A stretch of DNA of 64,000 nucleotides from Pardosa pseudoannulata (Eukaryota; Arthropoda; Arachnida; Araneae; Lycosidae). The stretch covers positions 57,871,940 to 57,935,939 of the forward strand of contig CM063498.1 in the NCBI GenBank assembly GCA_032207245.1, in the 5' to 3' direction. The notes beneath the pieces were generated by a model that saw only the letters and a program-made list of their open reading frames with translations, had not been told where the DNA came from and ran no database searches. This document shows positions 1 to 9,401 of this stretch, in pieces; within the stretch, counting starts at the first letter, position 1, and each line of letters opens with the position of its first letter. A program made the translations under genes and the position numbers.

Positions 1-46
1 ATAACAGCTTGAGATGCAGTCCCTCGTCTATGCTGAGTAGCGACCT

Positions 47-890
47 CAACGTTTGTTTTTCTCTGCTCGTTTAAAAGAGGTAAACAAATTCTCACCCTGC
101 TATATGCAATAAGATAACAGGAAACAATAAATTTTAACCCTCTAAGTGGTTCGCACGTACAATTCTGCCAAACCGATGATGTCTTCTTCAAAGCGGTTTC
201 AAGTACAATTTTTGACCTCCAAGAACGTTCCGAAAATGGATGTAATGTACATTTCTGCCAGTGTTTTTCCTATGGAGTTTTGAGATAGGAGGATCAGGTC
301 GATTGTTTAGGACCTGCACCCCTCTTTGACTGACATTTATTGAGGGATGCACCCCTACTCCCTGAGGCACAAAGCTTTTCATGGATTTGTAAATCTCTAT
401 TTCGAAGTATTTCATTTGCGGTAACAGATGTATCTCTAATTGCACCACTTAAATAGCTTGAATTACTTTCGTAAAAAAATATAAATAATTCTCTTAAAGA
501 ATATTTTTATTTGTACTTTAAGAATCCATTATTTCTTATGGGATGATCTTCGAGACTTGAAGAGCTTTATGTGTTTTAAAAATTAACAATCTATAATATC
601 TGTTTATATATCTACTTATAACCGAAATAAAGGAACAATAACGATGGTGAGTTTTCCGTATTCCATTCTAGTCGACAAAGGGTGAAGTAAAAAATCATAG
701 ACCGCTTTGGCCACTGACACAATAAATGTTTAGCGTATTTTTTGGAGACTTTTTTTTTCCTCTGTGTGTTCCACTCGGAGGGTTAATCTTTTTTTTTTTT
801 AAACGAAGCTTTTCTGTACTGTTTAACAATTAAACCTTTTAAATATGCAGTTTATATAATAAATAATTAGATATACTTCGTATTTTTATA
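47..890. repeat. Old diverged repeat, copy A, split by a piggyBac-like insertion
   Basis: The flanks 47-137 and 787-890 together resemble the uninterrupted segment 2452-2640: both have the TTTGTTTTTCTCTGCTC block, then an AATAAGATA..CAGGAAACA block, then TAACAATTAAA.CTTTT. Copy A is broken exactly at the TTAA of the element at 138-782. Similarity was judged by eye. Nature of the repeat unknown. Confidence 0.55.
138..782. mobile_element. piggyBac-like non-autonomous element with TTAA target duplication
   Basis: The element is bounded by TTAA at 134-137 and 783-786. Its ends are inverted repeats: CCCTCTAAGTGGTTCGCAC on the left and, read inward from the right, CCCTCCGAGTGGAACACAC. TTAA duplication with CCC-starting termini is the signature of the piggyBac superfamily. 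The interior (645 bp) has an 86-codon minus-strand frame that I do not recognise and no DDE transposase core, so this is probably a MITE or internally deleted copy. The flanking DNA forms a continuous repeat when the element is removed, which supports the boundaries. Confidence 0.8.
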
Positions 891-1013
891 CGTTTTTATT
901 TTATTCGCTTTGTGTGTCTCTCCAGGAGTAAAATCTTGTAAATGGTCTTTGCCAACTTCTCGATCTTCAGTTGAGATGAACTTTTTCATACTAATGTTTC
1001 GTGTTATGAATTA

Positions 1014-1774
1014 CAGTAGAACCTCGGTATAACGACCCCCTGTGGGACCAACATCATATGGTCGTTGTAACGAATTGAAAAAATAATTTAAAAAATTGAG
1101 CAAAGAAATGATGCAACAGTAATACCTAGAAAACACTTCTATTTGTATATCCATTACTGAATTTTTGAAAAAAAAGTCTGATTGACGCCTGTTTCAAGTT
1201 CATTTGGGAATTTTTCATTATCACTGATTCCATACCCGTTAGATTTTGAAGGAAATCTTCAGAATTAATCTGTCTTCAAAATATTGAAGCAAGGCACTGA
1301 TTGCATTGAAGGCTTCTTTTTCATTCACTTTTTCAAAAGCTTGGACGATTTCTTCTCCGTTGTCGGAATCGTAGATTTCTTCATTTCCGGTAATACGGGC
1401 AATAAAATCGTCCTCATTCAAATTTTCTGCGCAGCACTGTAAAGTTTCGTCTACCGCAACAAACTCATCAAAAGATAATTGAAGATTTAGTTCTCCCCTT
1501 TTCGGCCCCTCTCCTCCTTTAAGCAAACACAAAGAGAGAAGTACAGGTTTCTTGAAGTTACACCACACTACAATAATTTTGAAATAGCCCACTTGCTCAT
1601 GAGTTCTGTGGACTAAAATTGGCGGTCGTTCCAACGAAAAATAATACACTTGGGGTCGTTGTAATGATTCAAAATTAACATTATACCTATGGTAAAATAA
1701 TTGGGACTTTTTAAGATGGTCGTTCTAACGAAGGGGTCGTTGTATCGTGGGGTCGTTAAAAAGAGGTTCTCCTG
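1014..1774 (-). mobile_element. pogo/Tigger-like DNA transposon, internally deleted, copy 1
   Basis: Flanked by TA at 1012-1013 and 1775-1776. The terminal inverted repeats begin CAGTAGAACCTC (left) and, read inward, CAGGAGAACCTC (right), followed by runs of the motif AACGACC. These are pogo/Tigger hallmarks (Tc1/mariner superfamily). The minus strand carries a degraded reading frame (about 1239-1649) that ends with an acidic, glutamate-rich region (FDEFVAVDET, then NEDDF, then GEEIVQAF) like the C-terminal tail of Tigger-type transposases. The helix-turn-helix and catalytic DDE parts are absent. A second copy lies inverted at 6495-7270. Confidence 0.85.
1239..1649 (-). pseudogene. Tigger-type transposase C-terminal remnant
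   Basis: This 136-codon minus-strand frame lies wholly inside the TA-flanked element 1014-1774. Its first ~50 residues are basic and hydrophobic and its last ~80 are acidic, resembling the tail downstream of the catalytic domain in Tigger/jerky-type transposases. No catalytic aspartates are visible. The equivalent part of copy 2 (6854-7078) keeps the same peptide with several substitutions, so the frame was coding in the ancestor. The visible start is not necessarily the ancestral one. I expect no function; family assignment rests mainly on the termini. Confidence 0.6.
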
Positions 1775-2212
1775 TAATATCGATTTCATGAATCAATAAT
1801 GCAATTACACCAGTATAGGTAAATCACTTCGTTCTAATAAACATAGATTTTGTTTATCATTCCCTTTCTTTACCCCTTTTTACATATATGTCAAGGTGCA
1901 GCATTAGCAGAACACAACTCCATGACTTTTACAAACTTAAGTGGCAACGGTGAAGAAGCTCGCGCGACAGCCGTTAGAGACAGGGTGATGTAAAACATTT
2001 TGGCTTTAAACTGAAATCGAAAACGACAATGTTAAGTGTTTATGATGCTAAATTTCATGATGATTGTATCTAATCGTTTAATTGTTATTGTACTTTGAAA
2101 TTAAACGCTCCTGCTTTGTGAAACGTGCGTGATGTTGTTTATCACATATATATTGGAGAATCGGTAGTAAAATACTTGGCTTTTACGCTGGCAGCCTGGA
2201 TTCAATTACAGG

Positions 2213-2855
2213 TCGGAATTTTTTTCTAATTATAGAAGTGTATAGATTTGGTTTTTGACAAACAGCTTCAAACATTTAAATTCTGCCTCACAAGATACCG
2301 AAAAAAGAAGGGATGTTATGAAACAAGAGGAACACTAGAAAACCATGTATTGTCGTATTAATTTAAGAAAGATTTATACTTATTATAACGGCTCCTTGAG
2401 TTTTTTATCGATTTAACGAAGATCGTTAGTTATAATGTATACAAGGGCACTTTGCAATGTTTGTTTTTCTCTGCTCATTTTAAGACCTAAACATATTTCC
2501 TTCCATTCTTCTAATAAGACAATAAGATATCAGGAAACACATTGAATAATTTTTCGGTTTTCTTTTTAAATCAAGATTCTCAAAGCTGCTTAACAATTAA
2601 ATCTTTTCAATATGTGGTTTACATAACACAGTGTAAAAAAGTGCCACGCTACTTTTTAAATCGAGCTTTACACGCAGCCCTTAAAAGAAGGAGTGGATGT
2701 TATAAACCCTATGAACGAGAGAAAAGAACTCTAAAAATGAATTCATAGTCTTTAATTAATTTATGGGAAAGTCTGTACATTTATAACGACTCTTAATACT
2801 TTCTCAATTTAACGAAGACTGTTAATTATAATGTACGCAAGAGATCTTTGTACAA
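2213..2855. repeat. Diverged ~390-bp tandem duplication
   Basis: Blocks at about 2283-2463 and 2660-2853 share ordered motifs: GGATGTTAT, TTTAAC GAAGA, a TTATAATGTA block and AAGG/AAGAG..CTTTG. The intervening block 2452-2640 is also related to 47-137 plus 787-890. This looks like an old, degraded tandem or multi-copy dispersed repeat. No coding capacity is evident. Identity not measured. Confidence 0.4.
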
Positions 2856-3083
2856 AGAAATCAAGAACCAATTTCAATAAAGCACAAATTTCCAAATATA
2901 AAAGGGTAGGTCAACATAAAGTTGTTTTGAAACTAAAATGAGCTTCCTGTTGTATTATCAAGTGGCAGAGATTCTTATTTGTTTGAGGCAATTAATTAGT
3001 TTTAAAATAATTAATATTTCGTTTATATTTTACTATGGATAAATGAAGGTATGGTTTTATCAAATTAACTAATTAGTTTTTCT

Positions 3084-3300
3084 GAAACGATACTTCTGGA
3101 GGTGGCAGGCCAAGCCTGTCTATATTACTTCTAAATTACGAGGGCTGCTTCTAAATTACAAGGACCGATTCTTGAGGTTCAATCATTCTTCAGTCCTCGT
3201 GGTTCCTCGCTCAAACGGAAGTTGCATATTACCCTTAGCTAAGGACCAGTCGTATATTGCGAAGTCTATTGGACCTGATGTAGATTTTCCTGCACCAAGA
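3084..3300 (+). repeat. Body of a second SINE-like repeat family, 5'-truncated
   Basis: The stretch GAGGTGGCAGGCCAAGCCT near 3098, preceded by GATACTTCTG, matches GGGGTGGCAGGCCAAGCCT within the SINE-like unit at 44403-44670, preceded there by GATACCTCTG. Downstream similarity is weaker (CTAAATT, CTTGAGGTT). I infer a headless copy of the same family. The 3' limit is arbitrary. Confidence 0.4.
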
Positions 3301-3768
3301 GGATGAACAACAAGAATAACTAATTAATTTAAAAAAAGGGGAAACTACACTTTCGCGGCGAGAACTGGGTTAATATCGAAATACAAAGTTATTGTTACGT
3401 CAGATGAGACACAAAGTTTTAATGGGAAAGTAGATCAAGTACTCGTTTAATGAATACGGTTAACGATTAAAGGATCATAAACTGTCGTTCGAAACCTGAT
3501 AGATCATCATAAAACTTTTTATAGACATACACACATGAACTAGATACAGAAGTTCTTACTACCGGTAAATACGCTGTAGAATGAAGAATCTACTATTCCC
3601 GATACATTACAAAATTGTGAAGTCTACCAAAGAGTCTCATCGACTGGATGTACCCATTCTAAAAAATAAATAAATTCTGCGATAATTGGGCTAGTCTTCT
3701 TGGATATTTTTGTCTAAACGAAAAATGCTTCCACCCTCATGAAAAAGTAACTTTTCACAACCTACTTT

Positions 3769-4322
3769 CATCATCAGCATTGGCACGACAGCCCTTTGTG
3801 TGTCTGGGCCTTCCTTAGAAGCTTTTCCCCATCTGCCCTTCTCCCAGCAATTGATCTCCAGTTCTTTACCTTTAAGATGGCAAAATCTTCATCCACACAG
3901 TCTTTCCACCGTTTCTTAGGCCTTCCTTTTGGTCTTTTATTGGAAGGGAGTGCATTAAAAACCCTCAAAGTTGTTCGTTCTGGGCTCATTCTCATTACAT
4001 GTCCTGCCCATCTCATTCTATTCAGCTTTATAGATTTGATAACATCATCACTGTTAAAGATCTTATATAATTCAAAATTATATCTTTTTCTCCAGTTGTT
4101 ATTTTCAAAGACAGCACCAAAGATGGTTCGCAGGATCTTCCTCTCGAAGGTTGGCAACATCCTCTCTTCTTTTCTTGTTAGGGTCCAAGTCTCCGAGGCA
4201 TAAGTCAAAACTGACTTGATCAATACCTTATACAGTAATATCTTTGTGTTTCTTTTTATCAAGTAGGATTTCAGTAATGATCTTAAACCAAAAAAAAAAA
4301 AAACAGCGATTGGCTGCAGTAA
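3769..4322 (-). mobile_element. RTE-type LINE 3' fragment, 5'-truncated, with perfect TSD
   Basis: A 554-bp insertion bounded by the perfect 12-bp duplication ACAACCTACTTT (3757-3768 and 4323-4334). The minus strand encodes the reverse-transcriptase C-terminus typical of RTE/BovB-like LINEs: TYASETWTLT, then ERKILRTIFG, RMRWAGHVMRM, KGRPKKRWKDCVDED and NWRSIAGRRADGEKLLRKA. The RNA-sense 3' end is GCTGATGATG, the short TGA-type tail typical of RTE rather than poly(A). The catalytic RT core is missing because of 5' truncation. A run of 13 T (plus-strand A tract near 4290) has replaced coding sequence after AANRC, shifting the frame. Dead, fairly young insertion judging by the intact TSD. Confidence 0.9.
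3774..4321 (-). pseudogene. RTE reverse transcriptase C-terminal remnant
   Basis: The coding part of the LINE fragment covers roughly the last 180 residues of an RTE ORF and ends near 3774, a few bases before the TGA-rich tail. In full-length RTE elements this region follows the finger-palm-thumb RT domain and is widely conserved in animal genomes. Residues before the A-tract belong to the same protein in a shifted frame; the open frame that continues upstream past 4323 is flanking DNA, not transposon. Nothing in the fragment could be catalytic. Confidence 0.85.
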
Positions 4323-4699
4323 ACAACCTACTTTGATCTGTTTAAATAAAAATTTAAAGGATAGTCTTAATAAATTGGAGTGGAAACGTATCAAAACAGA
4401 AGAAAAAGAAGTAAGTTTGATATTGATCTTTACAGAAGAAAAAAGAGAGAATGGTATCTTTATATTGCCATAGGAGATATTTGAGGACATCTGATGTTCG
4501 AGAAAGCAATTCCACAATGCATCTTGTTTGTTCTAGTCCAGTATCAGCTTCTACACGAATGGCAGTGCATTGAAGAGCACTGGCCCATTTCGGAAACGAG
4601 AATCTTAACATCGCGCGTAAGGTTATCAATAAGACTTTCTCCCACCCTAATGAACTAAAAGAATAGAGCTCGGTTCAGCGATGGAAAAATGGGATTGTA

Positions 4700-4880
4700 T
4701 GCTCAGGTGAGTTTTCTCGCGCCGCGAGGGTTATGCGTGAAAAAGATATTCCGAGGCGCGACGGAATCACGGTGATTCACAAAACACACGCACGCACTGT
4801 CATTACGCGCGCCCTCAAGCTGAAAATCGGATTTTTGTCTCATCCGCTGGTGACAACTGGATATGTAAGACTTGGCGGAA
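4700..4880. other. CpG-dense patch with palindromes, unidentified
   Basis: A short CpG-rich stretch in AT-rich surroundings, containing CTCGCGCCGCGAG and GAATCACGGTGATTC (near-perfect palindromes) plus ACGCGCGCC. A 64-codon minus-strand frame crosses it but shows no recognisable domain. It could be an unmethylated regulatory patch or an old repeat. The rest of 4335-5190 shows nothing I can assign. Confidence 0.25.
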
Positions 4881-5195
4881 TACGGCTCCAGACTCAATGA
4901 ATGAATAATAAATATCCCGTGAGAAAAGACGCTGCAGTGAAAAGCCGATCAGGAGGTAATGAAAATTGTAATTAAAAGGATTAGGATTGTGTGCAAAACG
5001 CGATGCCTAAGGCTAGATTATTACACATCCAAGTTTCTATGTACCTATTTTTGTTACTTTTATTAGTAAAGAAATTGTTAGTACACAATTGTTTATCAAT
5101 CAGATTGATAACCTCTCTATATTTAATTTGGTATCGGTTAATAATAATAATAATAGTGATAGGAAAAAAAGTTTTCTATGCTTTTTAAACCTTGT

Positions 5196-5367
5196 CGAAC
5201 GATGGCCGAATGGAACCCTCTTCGGTGCCAAAGTTCGTGGGTTAAAATCCCGCTACTGTCATAGATGTTCATAGCCGTTCGGAATCGGTTTTAAACAGTA
5301 GCGTCCCGGTCGCATTAGCTCCAGTGCAGCAAAACAATAGAATGTAAACTAAACCAAATCTTATCGC
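5196..5367 (+). repeat. tRNA-derived SINE, family 1, degraded copy
   Basis: Starts GAACGATGGCCGAATGG (A-box-like TGGCCGAATGG), has a damaged B box (GGGTTAAAATCCC instead of GGTTCGAATCC), then the family body GCCGTTCGGAATCGG..TTTAA.CAGTAG..TCCCGGTC and ends in ACTAAACCAAA. No TSD is obvious. This is the first of about a dozen copies or fragments in the window. Confidence 0.85.
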
Positions 5368-6000
5368 TCGAGTAGCATAAAAACAGACCGTACGTCTCCA
5401 AACTGATCAACTAACCTAAGGTTCTTTTCCTAGGCTAGCATTTTCATGCAAAGGCTTTAAAAGTACAAAACCTTCAATTCAACCAAAAATATGAAATGTT
5501 TTTTAAACCTGAGAAAATAGAGCAAGGCGTACGCTTCATAATCGGCTTTTAAAAATTCCATTTTCCAATTAAGAGTTTTTTGTATCAAATTAGTGACCTT
5601 AAAAATCCAAGTGAATGATTTAACCCTCTTAATAAGATTTAGTTTCTCTCAACATTTTGAACATTGTTTATTAATGCGTTACTCATAAAACTGGGTACGT
5701 ATTTTTATTTAAAAAAGTAACATGTTTTCTCAAGCTGCAATGGGTTTAAAGCTGTGAAACATCGAAAAAAGTTCGTAAAACATTGTACAGTTTAAAATAG
5801 TAGTCTTTTATAAATTTCATACAACGCAAGTGATAATGGATTCTTCTATGTAAATGCTTAACATAGTGAAAAAATTAGTCTAATATACTAATATACTCAA
5901 TAGTCTAATATACTCTGCACTAGAAAAAATTTTAGCCAATCTTGTTGAATAACTACATTTTTTTGGGAAAAAATCTTGTATTGTTTAAAACCTCTTTTCT
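5368..6000. other. AT-rich DNA without recognisable features
   Basis: No open frame of interest, no terminal repeats and no RNA-like structure seen. Short T/A homopolymers only. Confidence 0.5.
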
Positions 6001-6385
6001 TGTAGATATTAATGTCCTAAATGCTTTCCTTTTCTCCTGAACCCACTAAAGTATAGCGTCCATTTTTGGGAGAGTTACAAAATAAATTTTAGACTATGAC
6101 TATGTTTTCTTGGAACGATTTTTCCATTTTAGAAAAGGTAGATGGCAATCTTATAGACCCATATTTTCAAGTATTTTATATTATTTATAATGTTTGTCAT
6201 TTTGGAAAATGACAAACTTTCACGATTTTCTAAAGCCTCGCGTATAAATTTCCTTTTTCGGTAGGTACTTTGGCTTAAATTGCGACAAATAGTTATATCT
6301 ATTATAAAATTCCGTTTCACAGTACTGTGCGATAGTAAATAAATATCTTTTTCACAAAAATGACATCCAGTGTGTAAAACGGCAA
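6001..6385. repeat. Dispersed ~350-bp repeat related to 36028-36383
   Basis: Ordered blocks shared with the TTAA-flanked element at 36028-36383: GCAATCTTATAGA, TTTTCAAGTA.TTTATATTATTTATAA, TTTTTCGGTAGGTAC, TATCTATTATAAAA and CAGTACT. This copy is more diverged and its ends are unclear. Probably a piggyBac-like MITE by analogy with the other copy. Confidence 0.5.
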
Positions 6386-6494
6386 CACATCACTCTTAAG
6401 GACAAGCGGTGTAGCATGCGGGGGGAGAGTAAAGCCGATCTATTGTGTCCTGGCCACCTATTGTAGAGAGGCACCATACGGTATCCATATATTA

Positions 6495-7270
6495 CAGTAG
6501 AACCTCTTTTTAACGACCCCACGATACAACGACCCCTTCGTTAGAACGACCATCTTAAAAAGTCCCAATTATTTTACCATAGGTATAATGTTAATTTTGA
6601 ATCATTACAACGACCCCAAGCGTATTATTTTTCGTTAGAGAGACCGCCAATTTTAGTCCGCAGAACTCATGAGCAAGTGGGCTATTTCAAAATTATTGTA
6701 CTGTGGTGCAACTTCAAGAAACCTGTACTCCTCTCTTTGTGTTTGCTTAAAGGAGGGGAGGGGGCGTGACAAAAAGGGGAGAACTAAATCTTCAATTATC
6801 TTTTGATGAGTTTGTTGCGGTAGACGAAACTTTAACAGTGCTGCGGAAAAAATTTGAATGAGGACGATTTTAGTGCCCGTATTACTCGAAATAAAGAAAT
6901 CTGCGATTCCGACGACGGAGAAGAAATCGTCCAAGCTTTTGGAAAAGTGAATGAAAAAGAAGCCTTCAATGCAATTAATGCCTTTCGTCCATATTTTGAA
7001 GAACAATTTAATTCTGAAGATTTCCTTCAAAATCTAACGGATATGGAATCAGTTATAATGAAAAATTCCCAAATGTAATTGAAACAGGCGTCCATCAAAG
7101 ACTTTTTTTTTTCAAAAATTCAGTAATGGAAATACAAATAAATAGAGCTGTTCTCTAGGCATGTACTGTTGCATCATTTCTTTGCTCAATTTTTTTATTA
7201 ATTTTTGAATTCGTTACAACGACCATATGATGTTGGTCCCACAAGGGGTCGTTATACCGAGGTTCTACTG
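6495..7270 (+). mobile_element. pogo/Tigger-like DNA transposon, internally deleted, copy 2
   Basis: 776 bp flanked by TA (6493-6494 and 7271-7272), with termini CAGTAGAACCTC at both ends. It is highly similar over its whole length to the copy at 1014-1774 but in opposite orientation. It contains the same C-terminal transposase remnant on the plus strand (6854-7078; motif GEEIVQAFGKVNEKEAFNA), followed by an extra in-frame stretch ending ESVIMKNSQM. No catalytic domain remains. It inserted into the ~92-bp tandem array. Confidence 0.85.
6854..7078 (+). pseudogene. Tigger-type transposase C-terminal remnant, copy 2
   Basis: A 74-codon frame homologous to the minus-strand remnant at 1239-1649, with shared NEDDF.ARIT.N and GEEIVQAF segments. 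The upstream part of the ancestral frame is present as DNA (FDEFVAVDET equivalent near 6800-6830) but is disrupted by a small indel before this frame. It ends at a stop just before the 3' terminal repeat, as expected for a transposase C-terminus. Non-functional. Confidence 0.6.
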
Positions 7271-7633
7271 TATTTGTTTTCCAAGGAGAGTGCCAAATTG
7301 GTATCGTGCCCTGTTCACCTATCGTAAAGGGGCACCATATGGTCCTCACGTACTATATTACTATATGTTTTTCAAGGAGAGTGCCATAAAAGTGTCATGC
7401 ACCGGGCACCTAACGCAGAGAGGCGCCATATAATCTCCATATATTATAATACCGTATGCTTTTCAAGGAGAGCTCCAAAAAGTTGTCTTACACCGGATAT
7501 TTATCATAAAGGGGTGCCATATGATCCTCATACATTATATTAATGTGTGTTTTTCTTCAAGGAGAGCACAAAAAAAGTGCGTATCCCGAACACCTATCGT
7601 ACAAAGGTGCCATATCAGCTCCCCATATACTAC

Positions 7634-8580
7634 TTCCAAACCAACCAAAGTAATATAAGAGACTCAAAAAGTCTCCTGATCTAGTGACAAATTTAATATA
7701 CCAAATCAGTTACGATTAATCATCTATATAATGCAAAGCGTGTAAGATCTAACTATTTTGTAAAGCTTTGTATTTTATTCCGTTGTAAACTGTTAAATGT
7801 TTCCACTCAATGCTGATTTTTTCATACCACCAGAACTGGTTTATTTTCAAGGGGAAAAAATACAGGGATTTTTTTATTCCTTAAATGTTATACTTCAAAA
7901 AGATAATACAAAAAGAAAAAATTTCAAAATTTAAATCTCACTGAAATTTTTGCACAGAATAATGGTAAATACTTCGGAAATCCCCCCTAAAAACTCCAGA
8001 TATGTCGAAATCCTTGTTGCAATCCTCTACTGTACTGAGCCTCTAATCGGATTTGTTCTTTTGACAATGAGCTCAAATTCCCCCCGGTGCAAAAAATTTT
8101 GCAAAGCTTATGTTTTATCCCGTTTTTTAATCGTTAGGTTGACATTTCCCATCGTTAGAATCAAAAGATGTGAGCAGGTAACGTGCAATTTTGCAACGGC
8201 TGGCATACTTTACGGTACTAAAGTTATCGTTTAATAATTTCTCAGGTTATTTATTCACTTAAATTTAATAAGTACCAATTTAACTGCATTACATTATTTA
8301 GGAAAATGAATAAAAATGAATTAACTTTATAACTTCCGTTTTCTAATCACCCCCTTTCCTGTAAAAGAAAAGACAATTATAAATGAGAACAATTGTTTTG
8401 TGTATGTTTGTGCTTTTCTTTTGTTCATGTTAATGATCCATGTTTCTATCAGTTCTGGGATACACCAGATATGCTTCATTTGCGAAAGGGTATATGCTTT
8501 AGAAAATTTCTTCGGAATTCATTATTAGGAAGTTAAAAGAAGTACAATGTAATACTAGACTCAAGACTCGAGTTGGTGTT
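7634..8580. other. AT-rich DNA without recognisable features
   Basis: Contains a 94-codon plus-strand frame (7950-8234) with no recognisable domain and no convincing codon signal. No repeats or terminal signatures seen. Confidence 0.45.
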
Positions 8581-8593
8581 ACATGGGCTCCTG

Positions 8594-8596
<3 letters not shown>

Positions 8597-8624
<28 letters not shown>

Positions 8625-8890
8625 CTTCCCCGGCGGCTGAAGACGGACACCCCGAGAGAGGGTGGGCAAGCCCTGTTTCAGGGAGGTTCAGCAGGAGGGG
8701 GCGAGGGATGCCACCCCCGCCCGCTGCAGGACATTTTTCCCGTGGAGGAGAAAGCTTGACCAAGAAGGGGGGGATTCTACCCCGGCCCTCGCGGAGAGCG
8801 TAGAGGGATGTCTGCTCAGATCGACAAAGAACGGACATTCTGGTGAAAGGAGCTGAGACCGAGAGAGGTGTTTTCCGCTCGGCACCATTT
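8597..8890 (-). repeat. GC-rich sequence with poly(A) tail, probably retroposed
   Basis: A ~270-bp GC-rich block (8635-8890) abuts a ~28-bp T run on the plus strand (8597-8624), so on the minus strand it is a GC-rich transcript-like sequence ending in poly(A). Base composition is sharply different from the flanks. Both strands are open for 60-140 codons, but the frames are arginine/proline-rich and match nothing I know. No A/B box is visible and no clean TSD; the sequences GGCTCCTGTC and GAGCCCTGT at the two sides are only loosely alike. Candidates: a SINE of a structural RNA, or a processed copy of a GC-rich RNA. Confidence 0.45.
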
Positions 8891-8939
8891 GTTTTTTTCC
8901 TCGGTCTTATTTGAGCCCTGTTTTTTTTAGTATGATTTG

Positions 8940-9397
8940 GAGTGTACACACGTCTTAACAAATCTTCTTAATAATAAATGTTTAGTCCAGAGTTTTGTCG
9001 CTGCAGTGCTTAATTGTCGGCAATATAGGCTTTAATCGAACCCAAGATACCTGCTCCAGTAACCATAGGCGAGCAGGTATAGAAACTAGGCGTACAGACA
9101 TCTGAAAGTGCAGCAGGGGACGCGAGGCTTTATATACAAGTTAGAAGCACCCACAGGATATGCACTTACATCCAACAGCACAGACGACGGATCTTCAGTG
9201 TATAAGGAACGATCGATAAGTAGTAAATGAAGTCTTTCTTCAACTACTTATTGATCAATACAACTTTTATAAATTTTATTGGTTCCTCAAACGTTATAAA
9301 TTAAAATGGTACATAAAAGGATATGTAACTTAAGAATGGCATAAAGCGAATGCGTCAAAAGTCAGTGCACACTAAAATGTTGGCGTTAAAAGGCTTT
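8940..9397. other. Unassigned; possible TATA-containing segment
   Basis: GC-balanced stretch 9000-9215 includes GCTTTATATACAAG near 9127 after a CpG-containing segment. This could be a TATA box, but no downstream coding frame supports a promoter. An imperfect hairpin lies at about 9219-9250 (AAGTAGT..TGAAG / CTTCA..ACTACTT). Confidence 0.2.
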
Positions 9398-9401
9398 TTA
9401 A

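Larger units (their letters stand above)
6425..7633 (+). repeat. ~92-bp tandem repeat array, interrupted by a pogo/Tigger element
   Basis: Units share CAAGGAGAG.GCC, a variable middle, CACCTA.CG.A.AG, GG.GCCATAT and TC..CATA.. ATTAT. Units begin near 7273, 7367, 7459 and 7551; a partial unit at 6425-6494 precedes the transposon at 6495-7270. Removing that transposon restores a continuous five-unit array. The units are imperfect (about 92 bp), so this is a diverged minisatellite. No coding role visible. Confidence 0.8.

Noticed and set aside
3796..4203. 135-codon plus-strand frame
   Set aside because: Antisense shadow of the RTE reverse transcriptase remnant.
6425..7633. CRISPR-like array
   Set aside because: Units are contiguous ~92-bp repeats without constant-repeat/unique-spacer structure, in eukaryotic DNA.
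7950..8234. 94-codon frame
   Set aside because: No similarity, no gene signals, expected by chance in 64 kb.
8533..8961. Overlapping 64-142 codon frames on both strands
   Set aside because: GC-rich DNA lacks stops by chance; both strands open, no domain. The DNA block itself is kept as a finding.
9120..9140. TATA-box promoter
   Set aside because: TTTATATA alone is common in such AT-rich DNA; no coding frame or other core elements downstream.
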